Source: Anaeramoeba flamelloides
Taxonomy: Eukaryota > Metamonada > Anaeramoebidae
Length of the DNA stretch: 64,000 nt
Reading direction: 5' to 3'
NCBI GenBank assembly: GCA_027625915.1
Contig: JANTQA010000036.1
Coordinates: 8,019,001-8,083,000 of the forward strand
Below, piece by piece: positions 46,500 through 57,300 of the stretch. The notes under the pieces are model-generated. The model had not been told where the DNA came from. It saw nothing but the letters and a program-made list of their open reading frames with translations, and did no database searches. Positions within the stretch are counted from its first letter, which is position 1; every line of letters starts with the position of its first letter. The translations under genes were made by a program, and so were the position numbers.

Positions 46500-47110
46500 A
46501 AAATAAATGTTTCAGGATTAAAAAGGAAAATGGAGTGAAATTTTCTTTATTAAAATCTAATAAAGATAAAACAGTTATATCAAAAGATTTTAAAAAAAAT
46601 AAATATTTGGGCATTTATTTAGATAAAATTTCACCATTAGTTTATAATTTAAAAAAATCCATAGAAACCTAAGATAACTGTAAACAATTATTCAATCACA
46701 CTTCTCTGAATAAAAGTTTACAAATTAGATTATTGAAGTATTTTTTGAAGTCAATTAACATTTGGATTAGAAATTTTTAATTATGAAATAAAAACTTTAA
46801 ATTATTTAAATTCTTGAATTAACTCATGAATTACTGGAATATGTAAAATCAACAGAAATATACAAATTATTATTTACAAAACAGAATTTAAAATAGAAAA
46901 TATGATAATTTCAGTAAATAAAAATAAAATGTAAATGAAAAAATAAATTAGAAAATTTACCTCTTCCTTATTTAGAAAATATAATAAAATTTAATCAAAT
47001 AATAAATAATAAAATCAACTGGGATGAAAAAGATTGAAAAGAACTATATATTGTAATATATAAGTACACATCTAATGAGTTCCTGAATTCGAAAAATTGG
47101 AAGGTTCAAA
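46500..47110 (+). mobile_element. Decayed LINE reverse-transcriptase fragment, copy 2
   Basis: The forward frame from about 46503 reads NKCFRIKKENGVKFSLLKSN, DKTVISKDFKKNKYLGIYLD and then LQIRLLKYFLKSINIW. The KYLG(I/V)YLD motif and the following IRLxKxxLxxxxxxW block are typical of the region between palm and thumb in LINE reverse transcriptases. Frame and stops are broken after about 60 codons. It matches 2700-3770 at the DNA level. Confidence 0.7.
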
Positions 47111-48095
47111 AATATTTTACAATAATTAAAAATCAAAATTACTTATTTAAAACTCAAAAATATTTAATTTATCCCTCAAGCTCAACAATTCTAAAATTCA
47201 GAACATTCACCATTTGCTTAAATAGTTATTACTATGGAATCAATAAAAAACCAAATAAATTGTTTCCTTAAAAAAAAACATGAAAAAAAATGATATTATT
47301 GAAAATATTGATCATTTTTTAGAGGTATTTCTATCATCTGAAAAAGGGTAGATTAATATTTCTTAACAAATTAACAAAAAGAATCTTAATGAATTAATTT
47401 GAAATGAAGACAATTTTAAATTATTTTCATTAATTAATAATCGTGAAATATATAATTTTTCGCTTAAATTTCTGAAAGGGGATTTAAGTCTAAGGGCAAC
47501 TAGGGTGTAATTTAAACTTATTCAATAATAATAAAAAAAAAAAAATGAAGTGAATTTTTTTTCCATTTTCAAAATAATTAAATTAACTGCTATTGAAATA
47601 TATCCAAGAACATATAATTCAATTCGTATTAAAATTATACTTAATTTGATATAATATATTTATAAACATAAATATCAAACTTTAGAACCCCCCTAAAATG
47701 GTTTTTAAAATAACTGTTCTTATTTGAATATATTTAAGAAAATAAGTTATGTGTTTTTATTGATTGTGTTATATTTATAGCCTCTATAGAGAAAAAAATA
47801 TTTCTCATTTTTGTAACAAGGGGCCAAATTAGAAACTTTATTTTTTTTTAAGTGGTGAGGATCATGTAGTAAAAAATTGATAAAAAATAACCAAAATAAA
47901 TATTCACAGAAAATAAATTATTTTTTATTACTTGTTTTGTTTAATATTTTTTTAAAAATAATTATAATATTTGGAAATAATCTAGAGTAAAAATAAACGA
48001 TTTTTATAATAAATTAAATTCAAAAAAAATTGAAAAAGTTTAAAAATTTGAAAGAATTAAAATACAGTACCTTGTATTCAATTTAGAATTACTAT

Positions 48096-48341
48096 TTATT
48101 TTAAAAATTTTTTTTTTTCATTTTTTTTTCGTTTCGATTTTATTTTAATTTCCTTTTTATTAGATACGTAATATCTTTTCCTTCTTTGATGATTTTTTTC
48201 CAATTGTTGTTCGAAAATTAATACTGAATTATTTAAATAGAAAATTCGTATACAATTAGTTGATGGAATGAATTTTTTTGTTTTTCCATTAATTTTTGGT
48301 GAAATTTCAACAAAATTACCAATATACAATTTTTTTCCATC
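48096..48341 (-). pseudogene. Possible terminal exon or gene remnant, unrecognised
   Basis: The minus strand is open for 81 codons with mixed composition: DGKKLYIGNFVEISPKINGK, then TKKFIPSTNCIRIFYLNN and EQQLEKNHQRRKRYYVSN, followed by a Lys-rich tail and TAA. There is no in-frame ATG at the beginning; an AG (acceptor-like, ATGAG) precedes the first codons. The mix of residues is more gene-like than its surroundings. Not assigned to any family; it could be a last exon whose partners are lost, or chance. Confidence 0.3.
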
Positions 48342-48497
48342 TCATTTCATTATTTTGGACTCAAATATTTTTTTTATTTGGTTTTATACTTTTTTTCTCA
48401 GAATTACATAAAAATGGGTTAAATTTAAGTATTAATACTATATCACTCTTTTCTTATTTTATATTCCTTTTCAAAAAAAATAAAAAATTGATATATA

Positions 48498-48693
48498 CAG
48501 CCAGTTTCACTTTTAAGGCACAAACTTTCAACGAAATTTAAGGCACAATTAAAATCTCTTATTAAGGCACAAAATTCAGGTTCTAGTAAAATAAATTGTA
48601 AAAAAAATATTTACAAATTTTGTACCTTAATTTGAGAGTTTTTTGTGCCTTAAATTTCGTTGAAAGTTTGTGCCTTAAAAGTGGAACTGACTG
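48498..48693. mobile_element. MITE, TAAGGCACA family, 196 bp, well-preserved copy
   Basis: Flanked by TA (48496-48497 and 48694-48695). Ends CAGCCAGTTTCACTTTTAAGG and its inverse (CCTTAAAAGTGGAACTGACTG), arms about 60 bp. TAAGGCACAA stands at 48514, 48539 and 48563 in the left arm and its inverse TTGT(G/A)CCTTA at 48620, 48643 and 48668 in the right arm. No coding capacity. Mobilisation by a Tc1/mariner-type enzyme is inferred from CAG ends and TA duplication. Confidence 0.88.
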
Positions 48694-48701
48694 TATATTT
48701 A

Positions 48702-48735
<34 letters not shown>
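48694..48735. repeat. TA microsatellite
   Basis: Alternating T and A with two short TTT interruptions, immediately beside the MITE at 48498-48693. A longer TA tract with GATA units lies at 58178-58235. Confidence 0.85.
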
Positions 48736-48738
<3 letters not shown>

Positions 48739-49599
48739 TTTTATAAGTATAAAATTTTGAAATTGGGTTTATTTTATGTTATTTTATTTGTACAATTTTT
48801 GTGTAATATCCCAAAATATAATTATGAAAAAAAAAAAAAACAGTTTAAATGTAATACATAAAATATCTTAACAAAATTGTATAAATTACTATAATATAAA
48901 AAATTTTTTATTTTACTTTGTATAAACTTGAATTTAGAGATTATTAATGGAATAAATATTAATATTTTTACTGTCCCTTGTAACCGTTTAAATCAATTTT
49001 AGCAATTTTAATTATTTTATTTTCAATTAAATCATTAAATAGTCTTGTTTTTATACATATTGGAGATTTAAATAAAAAGATAAAGGTTTGTTATCTTCAG
49101 ATATAATAACTATAAATTTTGTTTAAAAAATGGAAATCAAAAAAATTAACAAATTGATCAAGAAAAAATAAAATAAAAATCATTTATTTCTAAATCTAAT
49201 GTGTGTATTTTGATATAATTATTACTTTTTTAATTTTATTTAATTTTTTAATTCAGAATGGAATAACTTTTCTAAGTAAAAATTATAATTCATAAATTAC
49301 TATATTTTTAGAATAAATTTAAAAAATGAATTTTTAATTCATTTGTCTTTTTTTTCCTTTTTATTTTGATTTTGATATGAATAATATGATATAAATTCTT
49401 CTTCAGAAATTTATATAAGGTTTATATTAGTTTGATTTTTAAATAATTTATTCTCATAGTCAACATTCTAAAAATCTTATTCAACATCAAAATTTGACAT
49501 TGAAAAAAATTACAGAGCTTTGGATCAGACTGTTAAAAAAAATAAAATAACACTTAATTTTACTTCAATTTTTTCACAATTTTTTTTTTATTTCGAATA

Positions 49600-49800
49600 A
49601 ATTTTTTGTGGTTATTTTATAACCATCTACATTTGACAAAAAAAGGATTTTCCAATGAACTTAACTTTATTGAAAAGTAAATCAAAATGAAAAAAAAAAA
49701 TATTCTAGATATCAAAAAGTACAAAGTAGGACACGTCGAAACATGGTACAAAGGTATTCAAAATTATAATTCACAACTGTTAAATAAATTGGGAATTTAC
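49600..49800 (+). repeat. Dispersed repeat with TGTGGTTATTTT block, copy 2
   Basis: Relative of 45220-45500: TGTGGTTATTTTATAACC, CATCTACATTTGACA, ATCAAAAAGTACAAAG and a degenerate AATTCACAACTGTT. Followed at about 49845-49895 by CCAAGACAATTATAAATTGG, which recurs inverted near 50600-50640. Confidence 0.4.
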
Positions 49801-50200
49801 AGTCAACCTTGGATTTTTTTATCATAAAAAGACCTAATGTCTGGGAAAATAAGTCCAAGACAATTATAAATTGGAAACCTTTCTAGAAATATAAGGTAAG
49901 ATCCAATAATAAAAGAAAAAATAAAAGATTAAATACATATAAGGATTTAGGACAATAATAAAAAGTTGTATATAACAATCTTTTTCTCATAGGGTTTTCT
50001 TGATTGTTCTAACTTTAAAAAATCGTTGATAAAAATTGACTATACTAATAAATTCCATAATGTAAAAAAACATTTTGAGTTTAATAGTTAGTATAGAAGT
50101 ATGAAATCTCAACTTTCAAATCATTTGTTCAAACATGTATTACTGTGTTAAATTATTTCAAAAGTTAATTAAAATTTAGACAAAGAAAAGTCTTTCTTCT

Positions 50201-50366
50201 TACCAGTATTTGAATTAGAAACGGGAAAAAATTTTCACTTCCCTAACACGTTTTTTCTTTTTCAAATATACTTCCCAAAGAAGTTAGATCTAATTTGTGG
50301 ATTATAAAATAAGCAAATTGAAAATGAAGTGAAAATTTTTTCCCCTTTAAAATTTAAATACCAGTA
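50201..50366. mobile_element. TACTGGTATTTGAAT-family MITE, copy 3 (166 bp)
   Basis: Left end TACCAGTATTTGAATTAGAA, right end ATTTAAATACCAGTA. GGGAAAAAATTTTCACTTC occurs near the left terminus and its inverse near the right. Same length as copy 2. Confidence 0.7.
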
Positions 50367-51335
50367 TTATTTATCCAAGTCTACTAAATACTTTATCAAT
50401 AAGGAGGAAATTGAACATAAAATTTTGCAAATATATTTGTGAATTTATTCGTATTTTAAGATCTTCAAACCACACCAACAATTTTGATAAACATAGCAAA
50501 TAGATTGTGTTTGTTGATTCAATTGAAAACAATATAATGGATAATTCTAAGGTGTTAAATTATTTCTTTAAATGTTGGATCTTATTTTTTATTTTTTATA
50601 AGGTTTCCAATTAAAAATTGTCTTGGATTTTTTTTTATCTGTTTTACTTTTTTTCACAAATAGCACACTTTTAAGGGTTGAATTTTGGAATCTTTCATTC
50701 AGGCATGGTGAGTTATTTGTCATTGATATTTGAGATTTGATCACAATTGTTAAAAAAGTTTTTTTTCCCCATTTCAAACAATATATCTTTAACTGTAATA
50801 ACTCTAGTCTTAAACGAAAGACTATTTTAATAAATTCCATTTTTTGAGTGGTTTTTCAACAAGTAGTTGGTCGGGTTAAAAAGCAGTACAAAAAATAATA
50901 ACAAAAGAAAACGTCATTTTTTACACAAAAAAAAATATTTTTATTAATCATAATCAATTAAATAAAAATTAATATCTATCGTTTATGTTGAAGAACATAA
51001 ATTTGTTTGGTAACTTACACTTAAACAGTTAAGATTGTTATCAAATAGCCTCTTTGAAAAAAAATTTCTCCAATATTTTCCTGTTGACAAGTAACTCTTC
51101 CAAAACAAAAGTGAGTAAAAAATAAAACATACCATTTTTCTTTGATGAATCTTTAAATTTTGACTTCGGTTTAAGGCTTTATAAAGTAATAAAAGTAATA
51201 AGATTATTTCGAAATTTAGGGAAAAATTCACTCCTTATTCAAAATAATTGAAATTCTTTAAAACAAAAGAGACACAAGTCTCTATATGAAAAACAAAAGC
51301 AACAAAACTTTTCCGAATTATTTCGAATTTTAGAA

Positions 51336-54300
51336 ATGAATCATTTTTCTTCACTTTGTCAATTTGGACTTGTTATTTTTTCTGAACAAACAATGGAAGA
51401 TAGCAAAGCTTTAAATTTACTTTTACCAAACTCAGATTCAATCACAAACGAACGACAAGATCTCGAACAGAAAATCAAACAAGGGTTATATTACAGTTTA
51501 GTCCTAAAAGATATTCCGGATGGGGTTAATTTTTGGTGTGAAAAAATACAAGAGTAAACCATCAACTATTTCTTTGATAAAATGGATCTGAAAAAGAAAA
51601 AGAAAAAAAAAAAGCAATCTTCTTCTTTTTTTTCTTTTTTTTGCTTGCAAATTTCTTTTCAGAATCTGAAATCTCTAATTTTTCTTATTTTCTGTCTCCC
51701 AACCTTTAGGTACCTTAACCAAGGATTTTATTTTAACCAAAAAGATCGTGCATTAATTATAAAATTGTTGTTTCAATTCCTTACTTTTGAAGAGGAAATT
51801 GATCATGTAATTGGGAAGTGTTGTGATAAAATTGTAAGTTTATTAAAAACAAAAAAAAAAGCATTTATGTATGACCTTGAACTTGAGCTTGATTGGAGGG
51901 TCATTTACAATCAGCTAAAAAAAAATTATTTTCAAAAGTCAAGAAGTTTTAAATGTACTGACTTTAGTCTCTATGGGGTTTCTCTTGTAGATTTAGGTAA
52001 AACTTTTCTTCTTTTTTTCCTTTCTTTTTTTATTATTTTTTTTTTTTTGTTTTTCCAGAAATGTTGGATGAATACTCTTCCACATTTTCACTTTTGGTTC
52101 CGATCCAAACAATTTTAAATGTAAATGTTTTTCTTCTTTTTACTAAATGAAATTTACAAGAACAACAAAAAAACTTTCAAACAATATTTACTTCCAGAAA
52201 CAATGTGGATGAAACCAAATGGTTTGAAGTACAAAATTTTTTAGAATTGCCTCTTGATTTTCAGTGTTTTGTTTCAGACAAAACTATTCTTTTTCTTTTG
52301 AACCCATTAATTGAATGGTACCAATTTTATTCTCACTTTCTTTTAAACTGAATTTCGTTCTCAAAAAAATCATTTTTTGAGCACAATAATAAATATCCTT
52401 TCTGAATACCAAACAATCGTTTCTTAAACTGGCCTCCCAATGAACTTCAAAAACCAATTCGGAACTCTCACAAAAATAATTCCTTTTGAATAATTCAAAT
52501 TAAATCATAGAAACTGAAATTAATTTTTTTTTTTTTTTAACTATTACCTGAAGGGTTGTGTCATGATCATGTATTTTCTTCATACCCCACGAACAATTTA
52601 CCGTCCCAAAACGGTAATGAGAAAATAGACTTCTTATGGTTTAAAAAAATTAAAATATTAAAAAAAAAATTTACATAATAAAATATTACAAAAAAAAAAA
52701 AATTTACAGGATCTAAAATCTTTTTCAAACCAAAGGCCACACCTCTCAAATCATCAATACTATTAAATTTGATTGTTAATAAGATAATTACTTATTGGTG
52801 ATTTTCATTTTAATTATTCATTTTTTCATTTTTTGTTTTTTTATTTATTTATGAATATTGAACAATTGGAAAATGAAAAAAACAAGATAAGAAGAAATCA
52901 ATTTGGAAATAATCTGCCAGTATAAAACTGGAAATAGTTTAAGTTTGATTTTAAATGAGCTAGATGTAGGAATTTTGAAAGACCATTATTGGATTGATGT
53001 ACGGAACAAAGAAATGAGAAATAAAGAAAAAAACAATTCCAACAAAATACCCGGATTAATTGTGGCTTTATCTTGAAAATGAGACTTTAAAGAACAAAAG
53101 TTTGACGTGTAAAGAGTTATCAATAAAATTTAAAGAACTGTTTAACAATTGACCTTGTTCAACGATTTTTATTGATTTTATAAAATTTTTTTCTTTAAAA
53201 TTTCCAAAACGAGATTTCTCATTTCAAATAAAAGGGAACATCAATTTTTAAAATATTGAATTTTAATTTTTATTGTTTTGTTTTAATGAGTTTTAAAGAA
53301 TCAGTTGAGTGTTTTTTTATATTTTAAAGAGTTTCTTAGATTTTGGAATGATACTACAATTAATTTGATTCAATTATGAATAATTCTTGAACTTTTCAGT
53401 GCCCTTTTCTTTGAAAAAGAGTTTAATTGATAAAAAATGCAATTAAGAAAAAATATTTAACAGGATTCTTCAAAAAATGAATTAAAATTCAAATTAAAAA
53501 AAAATCACAGGATTTCTATGACAAAAAATTCAAAAACCAAAAAAAAAAAAAACATAAAGATCTTCAAGTTTTTTCAAAAGCAAAAATTCAAGTCAAAAAA
53601 TCAGAGAATCCCAATGTCTAAAAAATTCAAATAACAAAAATTCTAAAGATCCAAAAGGATTATCGGTTCCAAAAATCTGAAATATTGTAAAAAAAAACAA
53701 AAAAAATCTTTCTTATTATACATTTCCAAATGCTTAAATTTCTTCAATTTGACCAAATTAATTTTTTTTTTCAGCACAAAATTGATTCAATTCAAATGGT
53801 AGGTTACTCTATAAATCTTAATATTTATCAAAGTTGTGTTTTTGCTTGATTTTTTTTGATCAAAAGAACTCATTTAAAAAAGGAAAAAAAATCTTCAAGA
53901 TCGCAAAAATGTCCACAAATTGCTGACACTTCAAAACCAACACAGTTGTTTTCAAAATTATAACTCGTACCCACTTAACTTGGACATTGGGCGACACACT
54001 CATTACTTTTGTCAAAAAATTACATCTATTTTTCAGTGTTGATTTTTAGAGATCGATCATAAATCACATGTTGTTTTGTTTTGAATTGGCACTAACTACT
54101 GAAAAAATTGGATATAAATATTTTTGATTTTAAAAAGAAAATCTTCACACTACAATGACTATACCTTTAAAAGCTCCTCTTAATTGGATTTTTAAGAGTA
54201 GATTAAAATTCAATGTATTTAGTAATACATTGAATTTGAATAGACTATCTTTTGAATGATTTTTTATTATTAGATTTCGATTTTTCTGATGAAAAACTTT

Positions 54301-57300
54301 TTTTGAATTTTCATAATAAATCAAGGCCAACTTTATAATAAATGTTAGCTAAAATTCAAAATTTTCCACACAGATAAAACATTCCAGACAATCACAATAA
54401 TACAATTTCATTGAAATTTGAGAAAATTTTGATTTTTGTAAGTTATGAAAATCATTTTTTTATCTTTTAGTTTTTGTTTTCATTTCATTGTTTGAATTAC
54501 GTAATTTGTTTCGTTCGATCAAAAATTTTTTTCAACCATCGATATTAGGTTAAAGTCAAGTTTTTCCAAATGGAAGAACTCATATAAAATTAGTTGGTAG
54601 TATCTAACCATTTGATCGATCAATATTCCTAATAGAATTTCAACAAATTTACTAATGTATTTTTTTGTTTTGCTCTCTCCAAAATTTTTAACACACCCTA
54701 GATTTATTTGTATTGATAATTATTTATTTATTGTTTTGTGAGTATTGTAATTTATAAACAAGTGTTAGCATTTCAATTAGTGAATGGTTCTAATTTGGTA
54801 TTTCTTCTTTAATTGATTAAATAAGTTTTTTTTTTCACAAATTGAATTTTGGTGTGTTAAAAATTTTGAATTGGAGTTTATTTAACTTCTCACACTAAGT
54901 CAAACCCATATCATTTTCAAGTATTATCGTAATCTTATCCCAAATCTCATTATTTTTTGAAAATAAACTCATCACAAATTCAAAAAGAGGATCACAAAAA
55001 AATTTAACACCAAAGAACAGCCCCCCAAAATTTATTTCTTCTCTGAAATATCTAGGCAGATATCTATCCGTGAATAATAAAAATACACATTATCTGCTTC
55101 CACTTTACCATAAAATTAAACTCAAAAAATAGAAAAAGAAAAAACTAATATTCCCCAATTATGAAATCACCATTACAAATTTTGTTATTAATAATTTTAT
55201 CATAAAATTTTAAATAATATTTTTTATTATCAACAAGGAAAAATTGGAAGTTTACTCCCCTTAAAATAAAATCAATCAATCAATCAATATTATCAAAAAA
55301 GAAATTAAAATTGTTTAACGAATGTTAATTTAAAGGTCCCATACTCTGATTGATTAAAATGGAAATTTATTGAATTATGAAGTAAATATTCATTTTAAAT
55401 TCAAATCATGTTTTACCTCCAAGATTATGAGAAAAAAACGTAAAGAATACTTTATGAAAAATAGACTGTAAAAAATGATTTTAAAACCTTTGAAAATTCA
55501 TCGAAATAAATAATTTTGTTATTTAAAATAAATAAAAATATGATCAAATATTTGCTTTTTTTTCATTGCTAATTGTACACTCATTTTTGAATTTTAGTCT
55601 ATATGTCCTATTTTTAAAAAATATTTTGGCTTTGAAACCTTGTAAAAGTAAAATTTGAATTTGAAAGGAGAAAATACTTTTCCCAACTGAAATATTTCGA
55701 AAACAATCCATAAATTTTTCATTTTAACAATTTCTATTTGGATTTAAATTATTTAAAACCATTAAACATGAAGTTAGACAGTAGAATAATATAAATGGAT
55801 ATCAAAGACAGATATTCCTTGATGGCAAAAAGTCTACAAAATATTTAATTTTACTCAAAAAAAATAAAAAAAAAACAATTATAATCTTTCAATTTTTCAT
55901 AATTCAATCATTTTACCAATATGATAAGATTATCCAAAATTAATACTTACAGGCTATATAATCAGATTTAGCATTTAAATTTCATATCTAGATGATATTT
56001 AATTGGAGAAATAATTTGATTTTTTGAAAAAAAAACAATACAAAGATGAAAATTAATTAAAATTTTTAGTTCAAGAATTTATTTTTATTTATCATATACT
56101 TTGAAAAAAACACATTCATTTCTAATAAATGTCTCTAAAAGAAAAAAATACACTAAAAAATTAATAGTTGAAATCATTTAAATCACTGTCAAACCTAAAA
56201 CCAGGAAAATTTCAAAAACAATGAAATTTTCTAAAATTCGGAAATTTTAAAACCAACGAAATCCATTTTTCTGATCAATTGAAAATATTGATAAAAAGTC
56301 AAAAATATACTCCCATTTTACAGATAAATATTCTAAAATCGAGCGTAACCCTTAACCATTCCAATTTGGGTATTGGTTAAATATTCTGAATCTATCCATT
56401 TTACACCCTTTGGTAAATTCAGAAATTTTTAAAAAATTTTGAAAATTGTCAAATTTAATTGGAAAAATGACTTCTAATTGAAAATCTAATCATTCAGATT
56501 CTCCCTTAGATAAATTCTAAATTTATTAGAAAACAACTATAACTGGATTTTAGAATATTTATCTGTAAAATGGGAGTATATTTTTGACTTTTTATCAATA
56601 TTTTCAATTGATCAGAAAAATGGATTTCGTTGGTTTTAAAATTTCCGAATTTTAGAAAATTTCATTGTTTTTGAAATTTATAGTGATTGATATTTGAAAG
56701 TGTATATAAGAAGTTTTGATGATAACTTGTATTATCACGATATTAGCAATAAATTCACGATGATCTGAAAAAATCGCGATTAGTCATACTTTATCGTGAA
56801 AAATCATAAAATCATGATATTCCACATTATTGCGATATTCATATTATCGAGATAAAAAAAATTATTTTTTTTGAAATCTTAAAAAAAATCTCTTGAATTT
56901 TACAAAACAAAACACTTTTACAATTCTTTTCCCCTTTAAAAATGTTAGAAAATGTTTGAATGAGCTGTAAAGTGTCTCCAAGTCTTTGAAAGGTATGAAA
57001 GACATAAAGCTTTAGTGAAGGCATAAGATTGTTTGTAGTGGAAAAAAAAATTTTTATTTCTTTTCTTTTTTTTTTTTTTTACAAAAGTAAAAACTCCTGT
57101 GAATTTAATAATTAAACAAATAATCATCCATTTCAGCAATGTACTTGAATATAAAATAGCTTTTTTTTTTTAAATCCGAGTTATTACCTTCTCAAAGTTA
57201 AAAAATCAAAAGGAAGAAAGAGTAATTTTCCTTCTTATTCGTGATTGATCAAAAAAACCTTTAAAAACTCTAGTTGTGTTTTCTGTCCAATACAAAGATA

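Larger units (their letters stand above)
44559..51335. other. Long repeat-rich interval between AK6 and PSME4
   Basis: Holds a dispersed repeat at 45220-45500 with a relative at 49600-49800, a LINE fragment (46500-47110), a possible exon remnant (48096-48341), a CAG-ended MITE (48498-48693), a TA microsatellite (48694-48735) and a MITE (50201-50366). Open frames at 50589-50840 and 50983-51231 on the minus strand show no recognisable family. Confidence 0.5.
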
